From assembly GCA_018668475.1 (NCBI GenBank), contig JABJCZ010000192.1:1-9778 (forward strand): a stretch of 9,778 nucleotides of DNA. The letters run 5' to 3'. Below the pieces are notes generated by a model, which worked only from the letters and a program-made list of their open reading frames with translations, ran no database searches and was not told where the DNA came from. The position numbers were made by a program, and so were the translations under genes. Position 1 is the stretch's first letter. Each line of letters begins with the position of its first letter. This stretch comes from Alphaproteobacteria bacterium (GTDB lineage Bacteria; Pseudomonadota; Alphaproteobacteria; UBA828). Below, in pieces: positions 1 to 7,384 of this stretch.

Positions 1-1274
1 ATCTGTCCTATGTGATCGATACTGGATCGCGGAAACGACGTTTCACTGTGCACGCCGATAGTGCCGGCAAACAAATTGAAACTGCGCGCCGCCGCCGCAT
101 CGTCACTGACAGCGATAATGGGCTGAAAAGGCTGATGCACGGCGATCATCCGCGCCGCAAACCCAGAGCGCGTGATGGCAACAATTTTGGTTACCGGCAG
201 CGCGCGACACAGGACATTGATGACCTGCCCCATCACCTCCGGCACCGTGTTACCCAAATCGAGAGCCGCGGAATCCAGTTCATTTTGAACATAGGTTTCG
301 GATGCGTCTGAGACGTCGCGCATGAGCTGCACTGCCGCTTCCGGAAACGCACCAATGGCCGTTTCGCCTGACAGCATGGTCGCCGCACAGCCATCAAGAA
401 CCGCGTTGGTAATATCGCTGACTTCGGCTTTGGTCGGGAAGGAGTTTTCGATCATCGTATGCAGCATTTCAGTGGCGATGATCACCGGGCGGCCGTGTCT
501 GGTGGCGGCGCGAATGATGCTTTTCTGACGCAGCGCGACATCGTGAAGACTGGTCTCAACCGACAGGTCGCCTCGGTCCACCATAATAGCGTCGGCGACT
601 TCAGCTATTTCGTCGACGTGATCCATCCCGCCCTGGTTTTCAACCTTGGCCACAATGCGCGGCGTGCTGCCCCCAATCAGGTCGCGAAAGGCGGCGACGT
701 GGCCGGCGGACTCGACGAAACTGAGACCAATAAAATCCACCCCCGTTTCTTTCGCAAATGCGACCATTTTTTCGTCGCGCGGCGTGACCTCGGGCATGTT
801 CAGTTCGACGAACGGTACATTGATGCCCTTCGCGCTACGCAACTGACCGGCGGTTTCAGCGCGGCATACGATATCCCGCCCATCAACCCGCAACACGGTA
901 AATTTAAGTGTGCCGTCATCTGCAAGAATCGTGTGGCCGGACTCAAGGGCGGAGTGCAGTTCTGAGTAGTTGACCGGCACTTTCTCAGTGCCGTCGAAAT
1001 CAGGGCTTGTCGTCAACACCAGCTCATCGCCTTGTGCAAATTTCGGCTCATGGGCGAGCTGAATGGTCCTGATCTTGCGGCCCGGAATATCCAGCAGGAT
1101 GGGTGTCTCCGGCAACGTTTCGCGCAACCGGGAAATCGCATGCCGATGCCAGTCCAGGTCACTGTGGGAGCCGTTGAGCCGAGCAACATTCATGCCGGCA
1201 TCGCGCAACGCCAGCATCACGTCGACACTCAGACTACGCGGCCCGATGGTACCTACAATTCGTGTTCTACTCAT
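1..1274 (-). CDS. pyk: Divergent pyruvate kinase (partial, C-terminus beyond the left edge)
   Basis: Pyruvate kinase transfers phosphate from PEP to ADP, giving pyruvate and ATP, in the cytoplasm. The ATG at 1274 opens 424 codons with no stop before the window edge; the family is usually about 470-480 residues, so roughly 50 are missing. Visible landmarks are RTRIVGTIGP at the N-terminus, ARLNGSH at 31-37 (R32, N34, S36 kept), a B domain at about 72-155, AKVENQGG at 209-216 (the catalytic Lys and the Mg-binding Glu), MVDRGDLSVE at 231-240, ATEML at 267-271 and GETAIGAFP at 303-311. Departures from the usual family: G for F in NFSH, LDIPGRKIRT where DTKGPEIRT is normal, and D for A in MVARGD. 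A good ribosome site (AGGGG, 8 nt before the ATG) lies inside the end of sat, 3 bp upstream. Catalytic residues look intact, so activity is likely, but the coupling to sat and cysC suggests a specialised role rather than the housekeeping glycolytic enzyme. The family call is firm; the physiological role is not known. Confidence 0.9.
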   Translation of the reverse strand, partial: MSRTRIVGTIGPRSLSVDVMLALRDAGMNVARLNGSHSDLDWHRHAISRLRETLPETPILLDIPGRKIRTIQLAHEPKFAQGDELVLTTSPDFDGTEKVPVNYSELHSALESGHTILADDGTLKFTVLRVDGRDIVCRAETAGQLRSAKGINVPFVELNMPEVTPRDEKMVAFAKETGVDFIGLSFVESAGHVAAFRDLIGGSTPRIVAKVENQGGMDHVDEIAEVADAIMVDRGDLSVETSLHDVALRQKSIIRAATRHGRPVIIATEMLHTMIENSFPTKAEVSDITNAVLDGCAATMLSGETAIGAFPEAAVQLMRDVSDASETYVQNELDSAALDLGNTVPEVMGQVINVLCRALPVTKIVAITRSGFAARMIAVHQPFQPIIAVSDDAAAARSFNLFAGTIGVHSETSFPRSSIDHIGQ

Positions 1275-1277
1275 TTC

Positions 1278-2354
1278 TCAATCCCCTACAAACAAGGGCA
1301 CGCCCCGCAATGCGGCAACGACTTCAGGGCGCATCAGACGAGGGTCCGGCGCCTCGCCGTCCACCAATATTCTGCGCATGTCGGAGCCATTTATTTCTTT
1401 CGCAACGTCGGTCCCGTAATGAGCGCAGGTCTTTTCTGTCGCCACGCCATCGCAGGTTTCGCAATAGTACGGGCCGCTGAGTCGCAACACTTCGATGCCA
1501 AGATCGCCTTCAAACTGGTGCGCCAGTGCATGCGCGTCATATTTTCCATACCAGTTGCCGACGCCGGCATGATCACGCCCTACGATAAAATGCGTACACC
1601 CGTAGTTGCGCCGAATAATCGCGTGAAATACAGCCTCGCGTGGGCCGGCAAATCGCATGAATGTCGATAGCGTGCCAAGCACAACCCGGTCTGCCGGCAG
1701 AAAATCACCGACCAGCGCACCGTAACCTTTGAGCACTGCCTCAGGCGTAAAGTCGCCGTTGCGCCGCTGGCCGATCAGCGGTTGAATGAACAGGCCGTCA
1801 GACCATTCGAGCGCAATCCGCTGCAGATATTCGTGCGCGCGATGCGGCACGTTGCGTGTCTGAAACCCGACTATTCGTTTCCAGCCAAGTTCGGCAAACC
1901 GCGTGCGCGCATCTTCCGGCGTTAGCTTGTCATGCCATATACCGACCTCGGCTCGCTTGATCAGCTCAACGCGTCCGCCGACGAACACCGGCTGAAGTGA
2001 AAAAAAGTGGGCAACCCCCGGATGGCCCATATCATCCGTGCCAAAAATTGCGCGCGCCACCGGCGCCCGGTCGCATCCGAAAAAATCACGCGGAAACAGG
2101 CGCCCGACTAGCTCACCGTCATAGGTAAGATCAACTTCGGAGCTGGTTTTCAACTGCGCGGCCACTTCCGTATCAACATCCAGCAATACCGGCAGCGTGA
2201 ACACAGCTCCACTCGGCAAACGCATCGTTTCAACGACAGCCGTGAACTGTGCTTCGTCCATAAACCCATCGAGCGGACTAAATGCGCCGAGCCCAATTTT
2301 CTCCAATTCAAGATACTGGAGCAGATTGAGCGCAAGCTGTGGAGATGCACTCAC
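1278..2354 (-). CDS. sat: ATP sulfurylase (sulfate adenylyltransferase)
   Basis: Makes adenosine 5'-phosphosulfate (APS) and pyrophosphate from ATP and sulfate. The 358-residue product is the monofunctional Sat type, slightly short for the family. An N-terminal PUA-like region holds GAFSPLDGFM at 23-32. The catalytic core has GFQTRNVPHRAHEY at 163-176 (the QxRN..H..H nucleotide-binding motif, with V-P where P-V or P-P is usual) and GRDHAGVGNWYG at 259-270. The C-terminal part has a CxxC..C-A-H cluster at 298-312 (probable zinc ligands, as in many bacterial Sat proteins) and INGSDMRRIL at 321-330, matching the ISGT..R motif. The start is GTG at 2354, which overlaps the cysC stop as GTGA; GAGGTG lies 5 nt upstream of it. 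Because CysC is the partner and no reductive genes (cysH, cysI or APS reductase) are visible, the likely purpose is PAPS for sulfation rather than assimilation. That last point is inference from context. Confidence 0.96.
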   Translation of the reverse strand: MSASPQLALNLLQYLELEKIGLGAFSPLDGFMDEAQFTAVVETMRLPSGAVFTLPVLLDVDTEVAAQLKTSSEVDLTYDGELVGRLFPRDFFGCDRAPVARAIFGTDDMGHPGVAHFFSLQPVFVGGRVELIKRAEVGIWHDKLTPEDARTRFAELGWKRIVGFQTRNVPHRAHEYLQRIALEWSDGLFIQPLIGQRRNGDFTPEAVLKGYGALVGDFLPADRVVLGTLSTFMRFAGPREAVFHAIIRRNYGCTHFIVGRDHAGVGNWYGKYDAHALAHQFEGDLGIEVLRLSGPYYCETCDGVATEKTCAHYGTDVAKEINGSDMRRILVDGEAPDPRLMRPEVVAALRGVPLFVGD

Positions 2355-2887
2355 GCTGACACCTCGCCCGGCATAGCATCAGTTAGTTGCGGCAGGCGCT
2401 CAGCGATATGCCGGGCGGTCTCCTCAGGCGGCTCGTGAACAGTGGCATCCACGACCAGATCCGGCTGATGCGGAGCATGCCACGGAATATCTATGCCGAC
2501 GACGTCCGGCATTGTTCCAGCATCGGCCTGCGCATAGAGGCCTTTTGAATCGCGCGCCCGTAAAAGCTCCAACGGTGCATCGACATAGACCTCAAAATAG
2601 TGCGAGAAATTTTCGCGGTTCCAGCGCAGCAAATCCGGGTGGGCGTAAAGCGCGGCCACAACAACAATCATATCCTGACGATCCAGCCAACCGGCCAGAC
2701 GCTGCAATCGACCGATCTGCTCACGGCGATCCGCCTCGTGAAACCCGAGGTCACCGCCAAACAAGTCGCGTATTTCGTCACCGTCGATGATCACTGTTTG
2801 TGGCATCAAAGGTTTGAGGTGGGAAATCAGCGCATGAGCAATCGTGGTTTTGCCCGCGCCTGACATCCCAGTTAGCCAAACAATCAT
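2351..2887 (-). CDS. cysC: Adenylylsulfate (APS) kinase
   Basis: Phosphorylates APS at the 3' position with ATP to give PAPS, the universal sulfuryl donor. The 178-residue product starts with MIVWLTGMSGAGKTT, placing the Walker A loop at 7-14. The APS-binding region follows as DGDEIRDLFGGDLGF at 35-49. RWNRENFSHYFEVYVDAP at 88-105 and RDSKGLYAQADAG at 112-124 match the APS kinase lid and substrate region; the NREN-YFEVY form is typical of CysC variants found in glycan loci. The ATG at 2887 is forced: an in-frame TAA lies two codons upstream and the next Met would remove the P-loop. Its AGAGGG ribosome site is unusually far (about 14 nt). The stop overlaps the sat GTG start, implying translational coupling. 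A sulfotransferase that would use the product is not in this window. Confidence 0.95.
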   Translation of the reverse strand: MIVWLTGMSGAGKTTIAHALISHLKPLMPQTVIIDGDEIRDLFGGDLGFHEADRREQIGRLQRLAGWLDRQDMIVVVAALYAHPDLLRWNRENFSHYFEVYVDAPLELLRARDSKGLYAQADAGTMPDVVGIDIPWHAPHQPDLVVDATVHEPPEETARHIAERLPQLTDAMPGEVSA

Positions 2888-2908
2888 GAATTAAATACTG
2901 ACCCTCTG

Positions 2909-2938
2909 ATTAGTGTGTTTGCAGTGCTGCAAGTCCAA
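2909..2938 (-). promoter_or_regulatory. Candidate cysC-sat promoter with a 14-bp palindrome in its spacer
   Basis: Reading the minus strand in the 58-bp gap between the DUF924 gene and cysC, TTGGAC (2938-2933) and ACTAAT (2914-2909) lie 18 bp apart and resemble weak -35 and -10 elements. Between them is the near-perfect inverted repeat TTGCAGCACTGCAA (2919-2932; 6-bp arms around a 2-bp centre), a typical operator size and position. Matches to the consensus hexamers are only 3/6 and 4/6, so the promoter is tentative; the palindrome itself is read directly. It could also be a small hairpin after the DUF924 gene, though no T-run follows. Confidence 0.35.
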
Positions 2939-2945
2939 CATGCGC

Positions 2946-3518
2946 CTAAAACGACGAATTCGGCTCAAGCAGAAAAGCCGCCTCTTCGCTCGTAGTTTCG
3001 CGCCCGAGCACCGCGTTGCGATGGGGGAAGCGGCCGAACCGATCAACAATTTCCTTATGCCGAAGCGACCATTTATACGTTTCAGCATCGTCCAGCGCGG
3101 CGAAAAGCGCGGCTTGTCGAGCCTGGTCCTCCGTGTTTTCACTGTGCTGAAACGGCAGATAAAAGAAGCGTCGCTGCATCGGCAGCAAGGCCTGATCAAA
3201 GCCTTGACCCAACGCGTATTCAGCGCACATCAGCGCCAGACCATCGGTGGCGTAGGTTCGGGGAGAGCCGCGAAACATATTGCGCGGGAACTGATCAAGC
3301 AGAATAACTTCAGCCAGCGCGCTGCGCGCATCTTCGCGCCAGGGGGCCAGCTTCAAGTCGGCCGCCTGCTCATAGAGCGTCATGCCACGGGCCCGCACGC
3401 AGCTGTCAAATTCGTCGTCCTGTTCAAACCATTTTACGGGCGGCGTCTCATCAAACCAGAACCGTAGAACGTCATTCGCGTTCTGCAACGGCGCCAGATT
3501 TTCCGATGCGTCGGTCAT
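2946..3518 (-). CDS. DUF924 family protein
   Basis: A 190-residue protein of the DUF924 family (all-helical, TPR-like fold; biochemical role unestablished). Recognised from the N-terminal DVLRFWFDE followed by W-FxxDxxFD, the central ILLDQFPRNMFRG at 92-104, YATDGLAL, and the C-terminal segment with FFYLPFQHSE and RFGRFPHRN. Length is normal for the family and the protein appears intact. The ATG at 3518 is supported by a strong GGAGGG about 10 nt upstream. It lies 58 bp upstream of cysC on the same strand, so it may be co-transcribed, but DUF924 genes are widespread and turn up in many contexts, so no link to sulfate activation should be assumed. It is transcribed away from the LegB-like dehydratase gene across a 44-bp gap. 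Confidence 0.9.
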   Translation of the reverse strand: MTDASENLAPLQNANDVLRFWFDETPPVKWFEQDDEFDSCVRARGMTLYEQAADLKLAPWREDARSALAEVILLDQFPRNMFRGSPRTYATDGLALMCAEYALGQGFDQALLPMQRRFFYLPFQHSENTEDQARQAALFAALDDAETYKWSLRHKEIVDRFGRFPHRNAVLGRETTSEEAAFLLEPNSSF

Positions 3519-3562
3519 TTTGCGTGCACCCTCCGGCTGGACGCTGGATAACGCCGCATGAT

Positions 3563-4600
3563 ATGAGCGCTTCTATGTCCGCTATTGAAACAGGCGCCTA
3601 TCGAGGCCGCCGCGTCCTTGTCACTGGTGCCGATGGATTTATTGGCTCCCACCTGGTGGAACGGCTGGTGGCCAACGGCGCCGACGTGACAACGCTCGCG
3701 TTGTACAATTCGTTTGGCCAGCACGGCTGGCTCGATGAACTGCCGGAGGATGTGCGCGGTAGCTTGCATATGGAACTTGGCGATGTGCGAGACACGACGC
3801 ATATGCGTCGTCTGGCGACGGGCCACGATATCGTCTTTCATCTCGCCGCGCTGATCGGCATTCCCTATTCCTACGTCGCCGCGCAGTCTTACGTTGATGT
3901 CAACGTGCACGGCACGCTCAATCTGTTGGAAGCCGTGCGCGGTGGTGACATCGGTCGAATGGTTCATACATCGACCAGCGAAGTTTACGGCTCTGCCCAA
4001 ACTCGGCCTATTTCGGAGGCGCATGCGCTGCACGGTCAATCGCCCTACGCCGCATCGAAGATCGGTGCTGACCAGATGGCGGAGGCCTACGCCCGCTCGC
4101 ACGATGTCCCGGTGGTGATCCTGCGACCCTTCAATACCTTTGGTCCGCGCCAGAGTGAGCGGGCGGTGATCCCGACTATCGTCCGGCAAATGCTGGATCC
4201 GGCTTGCGAAAACATCCAGCTCGGTGATCTCAGCACCACGCGTGATTTTAATTATGTGGGCGATACGGCGGATGCCTTTGTCGCGGCCGGCATGACGGAC
4301 GGCCTCACCTATGGTGAGCCCTATAACACCGGCACCGGCGTTGAAACGTCGATCAGCGCGGTGGTCGAGCGGCTGACCACGATTACCGGATGCAACAAAC
4401 CTGTCATGACTGAGGCCATGCGCTTGCGGCCTGACAAGTCCGAAGTTCGCGCGCTCATTGCCGACGCGAGCCGGCTGCATACGGCCACCGGATGGGCGCC
4501 GGCAGTTGATCTCAGCGAGGGCCTCGCCCGCACGGTCGACTGGTGGCAGCAACGCATTTCCAGCGGTAACCTGCGTCGGGAAACCAACTACGCCGTATAG
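3563..4600 (+). CDS. SDR-family nucleotide-sugar 4,6-dehydratase, LegB-like
   Basis: An extended short-chain dehydrogenase of 345 residues. The NAD(P)-binding TGADGFIGSH is at 21-30, the acidic ELGDVRD segment at 71-77, the catalytic TSTSEVYG at 136-143, PYAASK (Tyr-x3-Lys) at 161-166, LRPFNTFGPRQSERAVIP at 187-204 and TTRDFNYVGDT at 225-235. The TSTSEVYG, NTFGPRQSxRAVIPT and TRDFNYV combination is typical of LegB-type enzymes, which act on a nucleotide-activated N-acetylglucosamine in legionaminic-acid-type pathways; related epimerases share much of it, so substrate and exact reaction are open. The ATG at 3563 was chosen because the open frame upstream overlaps the divergent DUF924 start and encodes no family sequence; ATG at 3575 is an alternative. 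Only a weak GGAT ribosome site is visible. The other legionaminic genes (aminotransferase, acetyltransferase, NeuB-like synthase) are not in the window. Confidence 0.88.
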   Translation: MSASMSAIETGAYRGRRVLVTGADGFIGSHLVERLVANGADVTTLALYNSFGQHGWLDELPEDVRGSLHMELGDVRDTTHMRRLATGHDIVFHLAALIGIPYSYVAAQSYVDVNVHGTLNLLEAVRGGDIGRMVHTSTSEVYGSAQTRPISEAHALHGQSPYAASKIGADQMAEAYARSHDVPVVILRPFNTFGPRQSERAVIPTIVRQMLDPACENIQLGDLSTTRDFNYVGDTADAFVAAGMTDGLTYGEPYNTGTGVETSISAVVERLTTITGCNKPVMTEAMRLRPDKSEVRALIADASRLHTATGWAPAVDLSEGLARTVDWWQQRISSGNLRRETNYAV

Positions 4601-4632
4601 GGCCGTACAAGTGTTGGGCGTGCAAATGCCGT

Positions 4633-5532
4633 TCATCGCCGGGCATCGCCTGACAGTTGTGTCAGATAGTTGCCGTAGTCGTTGTCACCGGCATCGGCGG
4701 CGAGCGCGGCAAACTGATCCCCATCAATAAAGCCGCGACGCCAGGCAATTTCTTCCGGACAGGAAACCTTGAATCCTTGTCGCCGCTCAATGGTCGAGAC
4801 AAACAAACTGGCATCGAGCAAGGATTCGAATGTGCCCATATCGAGCCACGCATAGCCCCGCTCAAAGACATGAACATTCACACCGCCTGCCCGCAGATAC
4901 ACAAGGTTTAGGTCTGTAATTTCCAACTCACCTCGAGCTGAAGGTTTGAGGCTCGCGGCAAGCGTCGGCGCCTGTCCGTCAAACATATAGAGACCCGTTA
5001 CTGCCAGATTGGATCGCGGATTGGACGGCTTTTCTTCCAGAGAAACCACTTCAGCGTCAGGCCCGATCTCGACCACGCCATAGCGTCTCGGGTCCTTGAC
5101 CGGGCTCGCAAACAACGCCGCCGGCGCAGCTTGCTGGCTCGCCTGACGCAGCGTCGGCCCAAGGCCCTGACCATAAAAAATATTGTCGCCAAGAATGAGG
5201 GCGACCGGATCGCCCGCGAGAAACGCCGCCCCGATAACCAGCGCTTCCGCAATACCGCGCGGCGCACTTTGGGTTGCATAGGAAAGCTCAAGGCCCCACT
5301 GGCGACCATCCCCGAGCAGGCGCTCAAACAGGGCCTGCTCTTCGGGCTTGGTGATAATCAGAATATCCGTGATGTCGGCCAGCATGAGGGTACTGAGCGG
5401 ATAGTAGATCATGGGCTTGTCGTAAACCGGCATCAGCTGTTTGCTAATAGCGTTCGTCGCAGGCGCCAGCCGGCTGCCGGTACCGCCCGCGAGTACAATG
5501 CCTTTGCGGTTCACCATCGTATGGTTTGCCAT
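4633..5532 (-). CDS. rmlA: Glucose-1-phosphate thymidylyltransferase
   Basis: RmlA (RfbA) makes dTDP-glucose from dTTP and glucose-1-phosphate, the first step of dTDP-deoxysugar synthesis. The 299-residue protein is full length. It carries KGIVLAGGTGSRLAPAT at 10-26 (nucleotide-binding loop), SKQLMPVYDKPMIYYPLS at 30-47, the metal-binding LGDNIFYG at 114-121, EEKP at 166-169, GELEITDLN at 201-209 and YAWLDMGTFESLLDAS at 227-242. The ATG at 5532 has AGGGA about 9 nt upstream, overlapping the end of rmlB; an internal ATG at 5517 has no such site. It is the last gene of the minus-strand operon, 12 bp after rmlB, and ends 32 bp from the convergent LegB-like gene with no clear terminator between. 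Confidence 0.97.
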   Translation of the reverse strand: MANHTMVNRKGIVLAGGTGSRLAPATNAISKQLMPVYDKPMIYYPLSTLMLADITDILIITKPEEQALFERLLGDGRQWGLELSYATQSAPRGIAEALVIGAAFLAGDPVALILGDNIFYGQGLGPTLRQASQQAAPAALFASPVKDPRRYGVVEIGPDAEVVSLEEKPSNPRSNLAVTGLYMFDGQAPTLAASLKPSARGELEITDLNLVYLRAGGVNVHVFERGYAWLDMGTFESLLDASLFVSTIERRQGFKVSCPEEIAWRRGFIDGDQFAALAADAGDNDYGNYLTQLSGDARR

Positions 5533-5544
5533 AGCGCTTGATCC

Positions 5545-6651
5545 CTACCGGGTTCCATCTGCGCTGGCGAATCCGAGGCGCTCACCACGGTAACTGCCAT
5601 CGCGCACCTGGCCCCACCACGTACGGTTCTCAAGGTACCAGCGCACTGTCTTGCGCAAGCCAGTGCGAAAATTTTCACGTGGGCGCACGCCGAGCTCACG
5701 CTGCAACCGCGCCGCATCCATCGCATAACGACGGTCGTGACCGGGGCGATCTTCAACATGGGTAATGAGGTTGCGCCGGCGGTGTTCGAGCTTCGGCGCC
5801 AATTCATCGACCACATCACAGATAGCTTGCGCGACATGCAGGTTACGTTTTTCCGCCCCGCCGCCAATGCAATAAACCTTGCCCAACTTGCCACCTTCCA
5901 AAATCGCAACAAGCGCGCGCACATGATCCGTTACGTATAGCCAGTCCCGAATCTGCCGGCCATCGCCATAGACCGGCACCGGCCGACCTTCCAGAGCGGC
6001 CAGAATTGCCAGCGGAACAAACTTTTCCGGAAACTGATAGGGGCCATAATTATTGGAACAATTGGTGGTGATGACCGGCAGCCCGTAGGTTTGCGCCCAG
6101 GCCCGTGCCAGATGATCCCCCGCCGCCTTGCTCGCGGCATAGGGCGAATTGGGCCGGTAGCGACTGGATTCGCGAAACTGACCGCGCGGCCCAAGGCTGC
6201 CGAAAACTTCATCCGTTGAAACGTGAACAAATCTGAACCCGCCATCAGCCAATGGGCGGGCCGCCTCATTCATCGTCCCGCCGAAACGGGCATCGCAGTA
6301 GTCACGCGCGACCTCCAGCAGGGTCATAGTACCAACAACGTTGGTCTCGACAAAAACGGTAGGCCCGTCGATAGACCGGTCGACATGGGATTCAGCGGCG
6401 AGATGCAATACCGCGTCAGGCTGGTAACGGTCAAAAATCTCGGCCATCGCCGAGCCATTGCAGATATCCGCCTGCACGAAGGTGTGTCCTTGGGCCTCCG
6501 TCAAACCGGCCAGGGACTGCAAGTTGCCGGCATAAGTCAACTTATCGACATTGACGACCGCATAGCGCCCCGTCGACGCCAGATGATGGACGAGATTAGC
6601 GCCGATAAAGCCGGCGCCACCTGTCACCAGAAGTGTATGCCTGCGGTTCAC
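5545..6651 (-). CDS. rmlB: dTDP-glucose 4,6-dehydratase
   Basis: RmlB (RfbB) converts dTDP-glucose to dTDP-4-keto-6-deoxyglucose using bound NAD+. The product has 368 residues, normal for the family. Key features are VTGGAGFIGANLVHH at 9-23 (Rossmann loop), HLAAESHVDRSI at 83-94, the catalytic STDEVFG at 145-151 (Thr-Asp-Glu triad), YAASK at 171-175, NCSNNYGPYQFPEK at 197-210, DWLYVTDH at 236-243 and the family signature DRPGHDRRYAMD at 301-312. It starts with GTG at 6651, overlapping the regulator stop as GTGA, with GAAGG about 9-10 nt upstream inside the regulator gene. The intermediate feeds dTDP-L-rhamnose (via RmlC and RmlD) or several amino-deoxysugars; neither RmlC nor RmlD is here, so the final sugar is undecided. 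Confidence 0.97.
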   Translation of the reverse strand: MNRRHTLLVTGGAGFIGANLVHHLASTGRYAVVNVDKLTYAGNLQSLAGLTEAQGHTFVQADICNGSAMAEIFDRYQPDAVLHLAAESHVDRSIDGPTVFVETNVVGTMTLLEVARDYCDARFGGTMNEAARPLADGGFRFVHVSTDEVFGSLGPRGQFRESSRYRPNSPYAASKAAGDHLARAWAQTYGLPVITTNCSNNYGPYQFPEKFVPLAILAALEGRPVPVYGDGRQIRDWLYVTDHVRALVAILEGGKLGKVYCIGGGAEKRNLHVAQAICDVVDELAPKLEHRRRNLITHVEDRPGHDRRYAMDAARLQRELGVRPRENFRTGLRKTVRWYLENRTWWGQVRDGSYRGERLGFASADGTR

Positions 6652-7307
6652 AGCGCAGCGCCTTCGTCGGCTGCATTGACGGCACCGGCGCCGATACTGG
6701 CATCTGCGAGAGTAACCGGTAGAAGCGGCGGCACCAGCACCCGCGCCACTGGCACTACGTTCAAAAGGGCGTCATAAACTCCCTGCGGTGCCTGAATCTG
6801 CGCCAGGACGACGGCGTCAATCGCATTCAGGTCCGTCGGGTCCGCCACAATCCGCAAACCGTGAAATTGTTCGCCCTGCATGGCGGGCTCAATGACTCCG
6901 ATCAGCTCGATATCGAATTCCCCGGCGTAGAGCACCGCGATATCCGCCAGCTCGCTGGTGCCGGCAAGCGCCACATTGCGCCAGCCGTAGCGCTCGCAAT
7001 CGCGATAAATATCGGCGTATTGGGTGCGGGCACGGCGGAAAAACGAAAATGAATCGGTGAGAAATTCGGCCGTCAGACGGGTTTTTTCGGAGAACCCCTG
7101 GGGCGTCAGATAATAGGCGTAGCGATTGGGCGGAATTTGCGAAACCTTGACGTAGCCCTTGCGCACACAGCGCTTGAGATACGCGTTCGCCATACCAAGC
7201 GCGATTCCCAGCTCCTTGGCCAGCGTGCGCTGGTTCAGGTGCTCAGCTTCATCTACCCGCGTTAGAATATCGCGGATGATCTCGTCGTCGCGTGTGCGTT
7301 TGTCCAT
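6648..7307 (-). CDS. Winged-HTH (EPS-associated MarR-type) regulator with a C-terminal Rossmann-like domain
   Basis: A 219-residue probable transcription factor at the head of the rmlB-rmlA operon. Residues 8-70 form a winged helix-turn-helix: LNQRTLAKELGIALGMAN at 24-41 reads as the HTH, GYVKVSQIP at 51-59 as the wing entry, then YAYYLTPQGFSEKTRLTAEF at 63-82. The YxLTPxGxxEKxRLT pattern is characteristic of EPS-associated MarR-like regulators, usually only about 100 residues long. Here a second domain of about 85 residues follows (108-192), starting RNVALAGTSELADI with alternating hydrophobic strands and IELIGVIEP, like a CoA-binding or PglD-type N-terminal Rossmann fold. Its glycine loop is degenerate, so the ligand is unknown. 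No transmembrane segment is seen. The overlap with rmlB (GTGA) means it is co-expressed with the genes it probably controls, and the divergent gap upstream holds two palindromes that could be its binding sites. Confidence 0.85.
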   Translation of the reverse strand: MDKRTRDDEIIRDILTRVDEAEHLNQRTLAKELGIALGMANAYLKRCVRKGYVKVSQIPPNRYAYYLTPQGFSEKTRLTAEFLTDSFSFFRRARTQYADIYRDCERYGWRNVALAGTSELADIAVLYAGEFDIELIGVIEPAMQGEQFHGLRIVADPTDLNAIDAVVLAQIQAPQGVYDALLNVVPVARVLVPPLLPVTLADASIGAGAVNAADEGAAL

Positions 7308-7384
7308 GAATTCTTGCTGAGAGGGAAAATTTGTGATGGGCCCGGTCGCGCCGGAACCTACCGTTCAGGCACGCTACCGCCATT

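Noticed and set aside
1032..1670. Plus-strand open frame of 212 codons across sat and the kinase gene
   Set aside because: It spans the junction of two clearly recognised minus-strand genes and has no family motif; it is an antisense shadow.
3506..3562. Upstream start for the LegB-like protein at 3506
   Set aside because: It would overlap the DUF924 start codon and its ribosome site, and the extra 19 residues are not part of the SDR fold.
4601..4632. Possible bidirectional terminator between the convergent LegB-like and rmlA genes
   Set aside because: Only a 3-4 bp GGC/GCC pairing is visible and there is no T-run on either strand.
3515..4636. Minus-strand open frame of 373 codons opposite the LegB-like gene
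   Set aside because: It is Arg/His-rich with no recognisable domain, while the plus strand encodes all extended-SDR motifs in order.
6222..6237. GTGAACAAATCTGAAC inside rmlB, similar to the GTTCA palindromes
   Set aside because: It lacks the inverted symmetry, has a different spacing and lies in a conserved coding segment; probably chance.
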